A DNA stretch of 64,000 bases, from positions 62,001 through 126,000 of the forward strand of contig JAIUOO010000004.1 of assembly GCA_020161695.1 (NCBI GenBank), read 5' to 3'. This DNA comes from Pseudomonadota bacterium. GTDB lineage: Bacteria; Pseudomonadota; Alphaproteobacteria; Rhizobiales; Phreatobacteraceae. Below are positions 42,301 to 50,460 of this stretch, piece by piece. Every line of letters starts with the position of its first letter. Within the stretch, counting starts at the first letter, position 1. A model generated the notes under the pieces. The model made no database searches. It was not told where the DNA came from and saw only the letters and a program-made list of their open reading frames with translations. The translations under genes were made by a program, and so were the position numbers.

Positions 42301-43692
42301 TCAGCCGAGGCGGCGGAGCAGGCTGATGATGCGCCTGATCCGCGGATTCGACAAACTGGCCAGCAGATAGCTGCCCGCTGCCCGTTTGCCCACATCCGAA
42401 AGCGATGGATGGGGCAATATCATGGCAGCAAGATCCTGAACATGCAGGCCCTTGCGCACCGCCAGCGCGAACGGGGCGATCAGCTCGGCGGCATCGGGCG
42501 CGGCGATGGCACAGCCGAGAACCTGCCCCTTGCCCGAGACGATCAGCTTCAGATGACCCGCCGTTCGGCCGGTGGCGATGCCGGCCGCGGTCTCGGACAG
42601 CGGCCAGCGCAGGGCGCGGATGCCCGAGCGGCGATGGCGGTCGGAGGGGCCGGATAGCCCGACGCTGGCGATCGGCGGCTCGGTTTGCGTGCTGCTGGCA
42701 ATAGCGGCGGTCGGCAGCCGAACCGGCCGGCGAAGCAGGCAGTTCTGCGCCACCAGCGTTCCGTGCCAGGCCGAGATCTCGTCGGGGGCTTCGGGCGCGC
42801 TGGAGCGGCCGAGCGCGAAAACCCGCCGGTTGGCCGTCAGCAGGCCGGCATCCACTTCCACGCGACCCGGGGTCGCCGCGATCCCCGCCTTGCCGAGATC
42901 GAGGCCCTCCACGGCCGCCTGCCGCCCGGTGGCGAACAGGAGGTGCGAGACGGCGAGCGAGCCATCCTCACCGTTTCGTCGCGCACTGACCCTGAGGTCG
43001 CCTGGCGCGCCTTCGATGCGGGTGAGGCTGGTCTGTTCGTGCACGGTGATGCCGGCGGCAGCCATCCGCTGGCGCACGGCGAGGACGAGTTCGGGATCCT
43101 CGTCGGCGAGGATCGCGCCCTGCTCGAACAGGATGACCTCCGAGCCGAAGCGCCGGAACGCCTGGGCGAGGGCGGTTCCCTCGCTTGCGCCGCCAACAAT
43201 GGCGATCCGCGAAGGGCGTTCGATCAGGTCGAAGACGGTATCCGTGGTCAGCGACATTGCGGGATCGAGGCCGGCAATGGCGGGCAGGGTGGCGCGTGAA
43301 CCGGTCGCCAGAACGAAGCGCCGCGCATCCACGGTCGTGCCGCCGGCATCGAGCGCGCGCGCGGACAGGAAGCTGGCCGGCCCTTCAAGAACACGGATGC
43401 CGAGGGCGGCGAGGCGGGCCGGCGACCGTTCCGCCGCCAGATGGCGGCGGATATGGCGGACATGGGCGATGGCACCGCCGAAGTCGGGCCGCCCCGATCG
43501 GTCGAACGCCGATGCGATCCGGCCCTGGGCCGCCGCGGCGAAGGCGGCGAGCTCGGTCGCGAACGAATGCCGGACAGTCCGGTCCAGGACCACGGCGACG
43601 GGAACGGCGGCGAGCGCGCAGGCGCTGGCCACGGCAATGCCGCCGGGCTCGTCCCCGATCACGCAGACATCGACTGACAGACGATCGCTCAC
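42301..43692 (-). CDS. FAD-dependent pyridine nucleotide-disulfide oxidoreductase family protein lacking the redox cysteines
   Basis: 463 aa. Overall fold is that of dihydrolipoamide dehydrogenase/mercuric reductase: FAD site VCVIGDEPGGIAVASACAL, second Rossmann site IAIVGGASEGTALAQAFRRFGSEV, central HLLFATGRQ and the dimerisation domain with IMILPHPSLSDVG, which keeps the His of the usual HAHPTLSE. The CxxxxC redox pair expected near residues 40-47 is absent: that region reads RTVRHSFATELAAFA. FAD motif GxGxxG is also altered (GDEPGG). It cannot be a classical disulfide reductase; an NAD(P)H oxidase, quinone reductase or flavin-sensor role is possible. Confidence 0.85.
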   Translation of the reverse strand: MSDRLSVDVCVIGDEPGGIAVASACALAAVPVAVVLDRTVRHSFATELAAFAAAAQGRIASAFDRSGRPDFGGAIAHVRHIRRHLAAERSPARLAALGIRVLEGPASFLSARALDAGGTTVDARRFVLATGSRATLPAIAGLDPAMSLTTDTVFDLIERPSRIAIVGGASEGTALAQAFRRFGSEVILFEQGAILADEDPELVLAVRQRMAAAGITVHEQTSLTRIEGAPGDLRVSARRNGEDGSLAVSHLLFATGRQAAVEGLDLGKAGIAATPGRVEVDAGLLTANRRVFALGRSSAPEAPDEISAWHGTLVAQNCLLRRPVRLPTAAIASSTQTEPPIASVGLSGPSDRHRRSGIRALRWPLSETAAGIATGRTAGHLKLIVSGKGQVLGCAIAAPDAAELIAPFALAVRKGLHVQDLAAMILPHPSLSDVGKRAAGSYLLASLSNPRIRRIISLLRRLG

Positions 43693-43883
43693 CCGGCCCC
43701 TCCCGTACCGGTTGCACTATCCCGTCTCCGCATGCGCGGTGTCGAGAGCGGTATCGCATGGCAGGCGGCGAAGGGACGCACCCGCCCGGTGCATTGTCAC
43801 CGGGTCGTCACGGGAACGAGACGCCGGCGTCATGCTGGTCCCGCAGGGAACGGGCGTTCGTTCACAGCTATGGAAGCACCATC

Positions 43884-45221
43884 ATGCGCGCTCTCCTCGT
43901 CGCGGCAGCACTGATTGCCGCAAGTCCCGCTCTCGCCGAAGCCGAATTTCCGGCGACGCTTGCGGGCCACGCCATCCTGCCGGCGGAAACGCTGATCGCG
44001 CCGCCGGCCGATGCTCCCGCCGATCTGCAGATTTCCGGCAAGTTCACCGAAGCGGCCCGCACCGACGGCATCGGCACCGTCATGGGCCGCTCCGCCGGCC
44101 GGCCGACCGGCATCTCCCTGCCGTTCCGCGGCCAGCCCGTGCAGGGCCACTCCGGCATCAAGCGCATGGCCGATGGCAGCTACTGGATTCTCACGGACAA
44201 CGGCTTCGGCAACAAGCGCAATTCGCCCGACGCCATGCTGTTCCTGAACCGCTACCGCATCGATTTCGAGAAGGGCACGTTCGAGCGCCTGCAGACGGTG
44301 TTCCTGTCCGATCCGGACAAGAAGCTGCCGTTCCGCATCGTCCACGAGGGCACCGAGCGCCGCTACCTGACCGGCGCCGATCTGGACACCGAGAGCTTCC
44401 AGATCATCGGCGACAAGATCTGGATCGGCGAGGAGTTCGGTCCCTACCTGATCCGCGCCGACATGACCGGCAAGATCGAGGCGATCTTCGAGACCGTGGT
44501 CGATGGCCAGGTCGTCCGCTCGCCCGACCACCCCGCCGTGACCACGCCGAACGCGCCCGGCGGCGCCGTCGAGTTCCGCGTCCGCCGCTCCAAGGGCTTC
44601 GAGGGCATGGCTGCCTCGCCGGACGGCCGCTTCCTATATCCGCTGCTGGAAGGCGCGCTCTACGATCCCGCCACCCGCGGCCTGGAGCAGGTCGATGGGC
44701 GCGAGTATCTGCGCATCCTCGAATTCGACGTGCAGGCTGGCCGCTACACCGGCCGCCACTGGAAGTACGTGCTCGACGCCAACGGCCTGTCGATCGGCGA
44801 CTTCAACATGATCAATGCCACGACCGGCCTGATCATCGAGCGGGACGACAACGAGGGCGTGCCCGAGCGTGCCTGCCCGGCGGGCCAGCGTGCCGAAAAC
44901 TGCTTCCACGCCCTGCCGCGCATCAAGCGCGTCTGGAAGATCGAGATGACCGACGCCAATGCAGGCGGTCCGGTCCGCAAGATCGGCTTCATCGACCTCC
45001 TGAAGATCCGCGACCCGAACAACCGTTCGCGCGTGCCGCTGTCGGGCGGGCACTTCCAGTTCCCGTTCTTCACCATCGAGAACGTCGACATCGTCGATGC
45101 CGACCACATCATCGTCGGCAACGACAACAACCTGCCGTTCTCGTCCAGCCGCGACCCGAACAAGGCCGATGGCAACGAGATGGTGCTGCTGCGCGTGTCC
45201 GAGTTCCTGCGCGCCCGCTGA
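43884..45221 (+). CDS. Secreted esterase-like/phytase-like protein (PF13449-type)
   Basis: 445 aa. Signal peptide MRALLVAAALIAASPALAEA. The mature protein looks like a beta-propeller of the phytase-like esterase group: FPATLAGHAILPAETLI, GHSGIKRMADGSYWILTDNGFGNKRNSPDAML, LTGADLDTESFQIIGDKIWIGEEFGPYLIRAD, KGFEGMAASPDGRFLYPLLEGAL and IENVDIVDADHIIVGNDNNLPFS. Acidic loops could bind calcium. Such proteins are secreted or periplasmic phosphoesterases of poorly known substrate. Much longer open frames upstream are not coding. A strong terminator follows 19 nt after the stop. Confidence 0.88.
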   Translation: MRALLVAAALIAASPALAEAEFPATLAGHAILPAETLIAPPADAPADLQISGKFTEAARTDGIGTVMGRSAGRPTGISLPFRGQPVQGHSGIKRMADGSYWILTDNGFGNKRNSPDAMLFLNRYRIDFEKGTFERLQTVFLSDPDKKLPFRIVHEGTERRYLTGADLDTESFQIIGDKIWIGEEFGPYLIRADMTGKIEAIFETVVDGQVVRSPDHPAVTTPNAPGGAVEFRVRRSKGFEGMAASPDGRFLYPLLEGALYDPATRGLEQVDGREYLRILEFDVQAGRYTGRHWKYVLDANGLSIGDFNMINATTGLIIERDDNEGVPERACPAGQRAENCFHALPRIKRVWKIEMTDANAGGPVRKIGFIDLLKIRDPNNRSRVPLSGGHFQFPFFTIENVDIVDADHIIVGNDNNLPFSSSRDPNKADGNEMVLLRVSEFLRAR

Positions 45222-45240
45222 GCCACGGCCAAACGTCATG

Positions 45241-45266
45241 GAAGGCCCGGCTTCGGCCGGGCCTTC
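45241..45266 (+). terminator. Rho-independent-type terminator hairpin
   Basis: Stem GAAGGCCCGGC (45241-45251) and GCCGGGCCTTC (45256-45266), 11 perfect pairs around a TTCG tetraloop. It lies between the convergent phytase-like gene and the 58-aa gene. T run weak. Confidence 0.8.
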
Positions 45267-45271
45267 TGCGT

Positions 45272-45448
45272 TCAGTCGATCCGCTTGCGCGCCATCTTGT
45301 AGACGGCGCGGCGCGTACGCTTTCCGCCTTCCGCGCCAAAGAGCGGAAGGCGCGTCTGTAGTTCGTCGATGGATATTTTGACTGGTGTCTCTTTGGCGCG
45401 CGCCTTGGCAATCTGAATATGATGGAGATCGTCGAGACGGTCTGTCAT
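45272..45448 (-). CDS. Small hypothetical basic protein, 58 aa
   Basis: MTDRLDDLHHIQIAKARAKE at the N-terminus and a basic C-terminus (GGKRTRRAVYKMARKRID). ATG at 45448 has AGGGA 5 nt upstream and starts 17 nt after the FkbM methyltransferase stop, so it is probably the last gene of the same transcript; the hairpin at 45241-45266 would end it. No motif is recognised. The charge pattern suggests nucleic-acid or protein binding, but that is a guess. Confidence 0.65.
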   Translation of the reverse strand: MTDRLDDLHHIQIAKARAKETPVKISIDELQTRLPLFGAEGGKRTRRAVYKMARKRID

Positions 45449-45465
45449 TTCGATTCCCTTCGATG

Positions 45466-46188
45466 TCAGATGGTCTCGCGCTTCGTCATGCGGCTGACGC
45501 CCTTGCGGACAGCGAAGATGCGGCCCCAGGCATCACCCTTGAGATCCTGCCGGTAGCCCTTGTAGCCGAGCAGGTCGTCCCACGGATATTCCTCGTCGTG
45601 GAGCATCTCGAAATCCGCCGCCAGCGTGGCGCGGATCTGCTCGCGATTCTTCCGGTTCTGGAATTCCAGCAGAACCAGCGAGGTCCTCGACAGGTCGAGA
45701 TGGGCGAGCACCTCGCCTTCGCCGCCCTCGATGTCGAGCTTCACGACATCGGGGGAGGGCAGGCTCGCGGGATCGACCACGTCCACCTCGTAGGTCTCGA
45801 CCAGCGCGTCCTCGACGAAGGTGTCGCCGGCATAGGCGGCAAGTCCGGATTCGCCGTCGCCGGCGAACCGGCTGCGGAAGGTCGCCCTGGTCGCGCCGCC
45901 GGGAAACAGCGCCGCGTTGACGATGGCGATGTCGCTGCGGCCGCCGGTATTCTGCTTCAGGAACTCGAACGTTCCCGGGTGCGGCTCGAAGGAGCGCACG
46001 CGGCTGTCCGGCCAGCGCGCCGAAGCCCAGAGCGCGAAGGAGCCGACATTCGCGCCGATGTCGAGGATGTCGAGCCCCGTGCCATCGTAGCCGGCCTCGT
46101 ACTCGCCCTCCAGCACGTGCTGGATCGCGCCCAGCATCGGTTCGGGGCAGACGAGGGACATGGGAATGCGGGCGATGAAGCTATTCAC
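45466..46188 (-). CDS. FkbM-family methyltransferase
   Basis: 240 aa. SAM-binding motif I LDILDIGANVGSFALWA, the acidic loop SFEPHPGTFEFLKQN, the VNAALFPGG segment and VVKLDIEGGEGEVLAHLD are the FkbM family signature. The start is a GTG at 46188 with AAAGGAG 8 nt upstream; the frame continues upstream, but without a ribosome site. FkbM enzymes O-methylate sugars or secondary metabolites. It follows phnN by 88 nt on the same strand, at the end of the C-P lyase genes. A role in phosphonate use is not known for this family. Confidence 0.85.
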   Translation of the reverse strand: MNSFIARIPMSLVCPEPMLGAIQHVLEGEYEAGYDGTGLDILDIGANVGSFALWASARWPDSRVRSFEPHPGTFEFLKQNTGGRSDIAIVNAALFPGGATRATFRSRFAGDGESGLAAYAGDTFVEDALVETYEVDVVDPASLPSPDVVKLDIEGGEGEVLAHLDLSRTSLVLLEFQNRKNREQIRATLAADFEMLHDEEYPWDDLLGYKGYRQDLKGDAWGRIFAVRKGVSRMTKRETI

Positions 46189-46276
46189 GGGGCAGGCTCC
46201 TTTGCGGGGCGCCATCTGACCCATGAAAGCCGCTCGGCGCAATGGCGGGAGGCGGCCCGCCCGCCTGCGCTCAGGA

Positions 46277-46867
46277 TCAGGCGCGAACACCTGCGGACGC
46301 GGTCACGACGGCCAGCAGATGGCCCGCCGCCGCCTCCACGTTCGTGTCGTTGACGATCACCACGTCCGGTTCGACAGGGGCGGATACGAGCCGCCCGACC
46401 CGGCTGGCCGCGTCGCCGTCGCTGGAGCGGGAGCGGCCGGCCACCCGCGCGCGCAGCACGTCCGCGGGCGCAGTGATCTCGATGACCGTGACGTTGGCAT
46501 AGCGCCGCCGCGCGGCGGCGACGATCTCGCGCGAGACATTGGACAGGACCGTGCGGCCTTCATGCAGCGCATGGTCGATGGCCGCGGGAATGCCGTAGTG
46601 GTGGCCATGCGCCGACCAGGTCAGCGCGAAACCTCCGGCCTTCGCGATGGCAGCGAAAGTCTCGGCATCCGCCTCAACATTGTCCTCGGCCGGCGAGGGC
46701 GGGCGGGTGACGATGCGGCGCGGAAACAGATAGGCCGGCTCGCCCGCCAGCCGTTCGCGGACGCAGGTGATCAGCGTGTCCTTGCCGGCGCCGCTCGGGC
46801 CGACGACAAGGATCAGACGCCCCGGCCCGATGGCAGCCTGCACCGTCGATGCGCCGGCCTCGCTCAT
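46277..46867 (-). CDS. phnN: Ribose 1,5-bisphosphate phosphokinase PhnN
   Basis: 196 aa guanylate-kinase-like fold, P-loop VVGPSGAGKDTLI, RRIVTRPPSPAEDN (lid), FALTWSAHGHHYGIP and SNVSR. It phosphorylates ribose 1,5-bisphosphate to PRPP, the last salvage step of the C-P lyase pathway. It begins 1 nt after the phnM stop. Length is normal (E. coli 185 aa). Confidence 0.93.
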   Translation of the reverse strand: MSEAGASTVQAAIGPGRLILVVGPSGAGKDTLITCVRERLAGEPAYLFPRRIVTRPPSPAEDNVEADAETFAAIAKAGGFALTWSAHGHHYGIPAAIDHALHEGRTVLSNVSREIVAAARRRYANVTVIEITAPADVLRARVAGRSRSSDGDAASRVGRLVSAPVEPDVVIVNDTNVEAAAGHLLAVVTASAGVRA

Positions 46868-46868
46868 G

Positions 46869-48035
46869 TCAGGCGATCCGTGTTCCGGTGCGCCAGACCT
46901 GCCGGACGACCGGCTGGCTGCCGACCATGGCGACCCGCACGAGGTCGCCGCGTTTGCCCACCGCGATCTCGCCGCGATCGGTCATGCCGGTCGCGATCGC
47001 GGGCGTCAGGGTGACGGTGCGCAGCGCGCCGGGCAGGCCGCCCATGGCAGGCACGTCGCGAAGGCCGAAGGCGCCCTGGATGAGGCTGATGGGCACGTAG
47101 TCCGAGGACAGGATATCGAGCACGCCGGCCTCGGCGAGTTCCACCGCCGAGACATTGCCGGAATGCGAGCCGCCGCGCACGACGTTGGGCGCGCCCATCA
47201 GCACGGAGATGCCGGCGGCGTGCGATGCGCGCGCCGCCTCCACCGTCGTCGGAAACTCGGCGATGGAGACCCGGTCGGCGACGGATTCGGCGACGTGGTC
47301 CTCCAGCGTGTCGTCGTGGCTCGCCAGCGCGATGCCGGACTTGTGGGCGAGCGCGACGAGGCCGCGCTTGTTCGGCTCGCCGATCTCGTCGGCGCGGGCG
47401 CGGCGGTTGGCGAAGAGCTGGTCGAGGTCGCCTTCGGACAAGCCGGTCTTGCCGCGATAGTAGGTGCGCAGCTTCTCTTCATCCCGGAACTGGCGCTGGC
47501 CGGGCGTGTGGTCCATCAGCGACATCAGGCGGACGTCGAAGCGGGCGAGGTAGTCCTGCGCCTCTTCGACCACGCCGCGCGACGGGATTTCGCAGCGCAG
47601 GTGCGTGTGGTGATCCGAGCGCAGGAGGCCGGTCTCCTTGGCCTTTTCGATGGCGTCCGAGAGGTCCAGAAGCCCGTCCGCAGTGGTCGGACGGTCGTCG
47701 TCGGAGCCGATGCGCAGGCTGTCGAAAACCGTGGTGATGCCGGATGAGGCGATCTGCGCGTCATAGGCGAAGACGGCCGACAGCGGGTCCCAGTGCACCT
47801 TCGGGCGCGGCTGGTAATGCGGCTCCAGATGGTCGGTGTGCAGTTCCACGAGGCCGGGGATCAGCAGGTCGTCGCCGAGGTCGAGCGCGTCGGCGCGCTG
47901 CGTGCCCTCGTCGATGGCGGTGATGAACCCGTCCTCGACCACGACGGTCGCGGCGACCTCGCGGTCGGCAAGGATCACGCGGCGGGAGAAGAACCTGACG
48001 GAGCCGAAATCGGCATGTTCGGGGCGGGCGGTCAT
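46869..48035 (-). CDS. phnM: RPnTP diphosphatase PhnM
   Basis: 388 aa amidohydrolase-fold enzyme that removes diphosphate from alkylphosphonate ribose 5-triphosphate. Metal motif LIPGLVELHTDHLEPHY (HxDHxEPH, about residues 57-65), then DHTPGQRQF and LMGAPNVVRGGSHSGNVSA, typical of PhnM. Starts 21 nt after phnL. Cytoplasmic, with PhnGHIJK the core pathway. Confidence 0.95.
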   Translation of the reverse strand: MTARPEHADFGSVRFFSRRVILADREVAATVVVEDGFITAIDEGTQRADALDLGDDLLIPGLVELHTDHLEPHYQPRPKVHWDPLSAVFAYDAQIASSGITTVFDSLRIGSDDDRPTTADGLLDLSDAIEKAKETGLLRSDHHTHLRCEIPSRGVVEEAQDYLARFDVRLMSLMDHTPGQRQFRDEEKLRTYYRGKTGLSEGDLDQLFANRRARADEIGEPNKRGLVALAHKSGIALASHDDTLEDHVAESVADRVSIAEFPTTVEAARASHAAGISVLMGAPNVVRGGSHSGNVSAVELAEAGVLDILSSDYVPISLIQGAFGLRDVPAMGGLPGALRTVTLTPAIATGMTDRGEIAVGKRGDLVRVAMVGSQPVVRQVWRTGTRIA

Positions 48036-48056
48036 GGGGGTTCCTTCAGTCGCGCG

Positions 48057-48764
48057 TCACGCGGCGCGGGAGGCGAAGCGGGTCACGTCGACGATGCGGG
48101 TCGCGACACGCTCGCGCACGTCATCGTCGTGGAAGATGCCGACGATGGCCGTGCCGTTTCGTTTCTTGGTTTCGATCAGTTCGACCACCGCTGCGCGATT
48201 CTTCGCGTCGAGGGAAGCGGTCGGCTCGTCCAGCAGCAGGATCGGATGGTCGGCGATGAAGCCGCGCGCAATGTTGACGCGCTGCTGTTCGCCGCCGGAG
48301 AAGGTCGCGGGGGGCAGCGACCACAGGCGTTCGGGCACGTTGAGCAGGGTGAGCAACCGGCGGGCGCGCGCCTCCGCCTCGTCCCCGCCGATGCCGAAGG
48401 CGGATGCGGCCTCGATCACGACCGCGAGCGCGGGCACGCGCGGGATGACGCGCAGGAACTGTGAGACGTAGCCGATGGTGGAGCGGCGCAGGCCGAGCAT
48501 GCGCCGCGGTTCGGCGGTGGCGACATCGACGGTTTCGCCTTCCCCGGTCGCGACGCGGATCGCGCCGGCATCGGTGCGGTAGTTGCCGTAGATCATCTTC
48601 AGGATCGACGACTTGCCGGCGCCCGACGGGCCGCCGAGCACCACGCATTCGCCGGCCGCGACATCGAGGGTGATGCCCTCGATGACGGGAATGGCGAGCC
48701 CTCCCTGCAGATGCATGGTGAAGCTCTTGGCGAGGTTGTCGATTGCGAGGACAGGTCTGATCAT
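48057..48764 (-). CDS. phnL: C-P lyase ABC-type protein PhnL
   Basis: 235 aa. Walker A GGPSGAGKSS, signature FSGGEQQRVNIARG, Walker B LLLDEPTASLD. TYGNYRTDAGAIRV-like segment and LRVIPRVPALAV match PhnL. An upstream GTG at 48776 overlaps the phnK stop, but ATG at 48764 has GAGAGGA in place and is preferred. PhnL is needed in vivo; it stacks on the PhnGHIJ-K complex rather than energising transport. Confidence 0.94.
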   Translation of the reverse strand: MIRPVLAIDNLAKSFTMHLQGGLAIPVIEGITLDVAAGECVVLGGPSGAGKSSILKMIYGNYRTDAGAIRVATGEGETVDVATAEPRRMLGLRRSTIGYVSQFLRVIPRVPALAVVIEAASAFGIGGDEAEARARRLLTLLNVPERLWSLPPATFSGGEQQRVNIARGFIADHPILLLDEPTASLDAKNRAAVVELIETKKRNGTAIVGIFHDDDVRERVATRIVDVTRFASRAA

Positions 48765-48772
48765 TGGTCCTC

Positions 48773-49549
48773 TCACGGCTGCAGGATCGACGAGACGAGA
48801 AGCTGCGTATAGGGCTCGCGCGGATCGTCCAGCACCTGGTCGGTGAGGCCGGTTTCGATGGCCCGCCCGTCCTTCATCACGAGAATGCGGTGGGACAGGA
48901 GCCGCGCCACGGCGAGATCGTGAGTGACCACGATGGCGGCAAGCCCGAGGTCGGCGACAAGGCCGCGCATGAGATCGAGCAGGCGCGCCTGAACCGACAC
49001 GTCGAGGCCCCCTGTCGGTTCGTCCATGAAGACCAGGCGCGGCGACGTCACGAGGTTGCGCGCGATCTGGAGGCGCTGGCGCATGCCGCCCGAATAGGCG
49101 GTGGGGCGGTCATCGATGCGCGTGGCATCGATCTCGACACGCTCCAGCCAGGTCTCGGCCTCGTCGCGGATGCGTCCGTAATGCCGCCAGCCAACCGCCA
49201 TCAGGCGCTCGCCGACATTGGCGCCGGCCGAGACGCCCATGCGCAGGCCGAGCTCGGCGTGCTGGTGGACGAAGCCCCAGTCGGTGCGGAACAGGAAACG
49301 GCGCTCGGCCTCGGTCAGCGTGAGGATGTCGCGGGTGACGTCGTCGCGCATGCGGTAGAGCACGCGGCCGCCGCTGGGCTCCAGCTGGCCTGACAGCAGC
49401 TTCAGGAGAGTCGATTTTCCGGAGCCGGACTCGCCGACGACCGCGAGCACTTCGCCGGCATAGAGCTCGAAGCCGATGTCTCGGCAGCCGAGGCGGCTGC
49501 CGTAGAACTTCGTGACGCTTTCGGCGGTGAGAAGGGGCTGGCCGGTCAT
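48773..49549 (-). CDS. phnK: C-P lyase ABC-type protein PhnK
   Basis: 258 aa. Walker A GESGSGKST, YSGGMRQRLQIARNL, Walker B LVFMDEPTGGLDVSVQ, and the PhnK-specific TDWGFVHQHAELGLRMGVSAGANVGERLM. It binds the PhnGHIJ core. Overlaps phnJ by 4 nt. Confidence 0.95.
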   Translation of the reverse strand: MTGQPLLTAESVTKFYGSRLGCRDIGFELYAGEVLAVVGESGSGKSTLLKLLSGQLEPSGGRVLYRMRDDVTRDILTLTEAERRFLFRTDWGFVHQHAELGLRMGVSAGANVGERLMAVGWRHYGRIRDEAETWLERVEIDATRIDDRPTAYSGGMRQRLQIARNLVTSPRLVFMDEPTGGLDVSVQARLLDLMRGLVADLGLAAIVVTHDLAVARLLSHRILVMKDGRAIETGLTDQVLDDPREPYTQLLVSSILQP

Positions 49550-50460
49550 GCTGCGCTCCCCGCGATGGCCGCCGGCGCCTCGCCCAGCAGGTCGCCGCGA
49601 TGGCCCTCGGCCCGGCGCTCCTCGCAATGGTCGGTGTCCGAGCAGACGAACATGCGCCCGCCGGCATCGTCGGTGATCACCTCGTCGAGATAGGTGTGCG
49701 TCGCGGCGCAGAGCGCACAGGCATGGTCGAACTTGGTCGCCTCGAAGGGATGGTCCTCGAAGTCGAGCGACACCACCGACGTATGGGGCGGCACGGCATA
49801 GATGCGCTTCTCGCGGCCGGCGCCGAACAATTGCAGCGCGGCGCAATCGTCCATCTTCGGATTGTCGAATTTCGGCGTCGGCGAAGGGTCCATCACGTAG
49901 CGGCCCTCGACCTTCACCGGATAGGCGTAGGTGGTGGCGATGTGGCCGTGGGTCGCGATGTCCTCGTAGAGCTTCACATGCATGAGGCCGTAATCTTCCA
50001 GCGCGTGCATGACGCGCGTTTCGGTCTCGCGCGGTTCGAGGAAGCGCAGCGGCTCGGGGATCGGCACCTGATAGACGAGCACTTGGGTCTCGGTCAGCTC
50101 CTTCTCGGGGATGCGGTGGCGCGTCTGGATGATGGTCGCGTCCGCGGTCAGCGTGGTCGTCGCCACGCCCGAGGTCTTCTCGAAGAACTTGCGGATCGAG
50201 ACGGCGTTGGTCGTGTCGTCGGCGCCCTGGTCGATCACCTTCAGGCGGTCGTTCGCCCCGAGGATCGCGGCGGTGACCTGTACGCCGCCCGTGCCCCAGC
50301 CATAGGGCATGGGCATTTCGCGCGAGGCGAAGGGCACCTGATAGCCGGGAATGGCGATGGCCTTCAGGATGGCGCGGCGGATCATCCGCTTCGTCTGCTC
50401 GTCGAGATAGGCGAAGTTATAGGCAGTGGACGGGGTGGCCGTGCTGATCATGGCGTTCAT
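49546..50460 (-). CDS. phnJ: Carbon-phosphorus lyase core protein PhnJ
   Basis: 304 aa radical-SAM C-P bond-cleaving enzyme. The four cysteines are at C248, C251, C273 and C279 (DHACALCAATH, FVCSDTDHCEE), in the same spacing as E. coli PhnJ (241, 244, 266, 272). GYQVPFASREMPMPYGWGTGG is the conserved N-terminal region with the glycyl site. ATG at 50460 overlaps phnI by 4 nt; a later Met at position 4 is possible. Confidence 0.97.
   Translation of the reverse strand: MNAMISTATPSTAYNFAYLDEQTKRMIRRAILKAIAIPGYQVPFASREMPMPYGWGTGGVQVTAAILGANDRLKVIDQGADDTTNAVSIRKFFEKTSGVATTTLTADATIIQTRHRIPEKELTETQVLVYQVPIPEPLRFLEPRETETRVMHALEDYGLMHVKLYEDIATHGHIATTYAYPVKVEGRYVMDPSPTPKFDNPKMDDCAALQLFGAGREKRIYAVPPHTSVVSLDFEDHPFEATKFDHACALCAATHTYLDEVITDDAGGRMFVCSDTDHCEERRAEGHRGDLLGEAPAAIAGSAA

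Noticed and set aside
46240..46266. GC-rich inverted repeat between phnN and the FkbM gene as a terminator
   Set aside because: The stem is short (GGCGGG/CCCGCC), the loop is GC-rich and there is no T run; too weak to separate the two genes.
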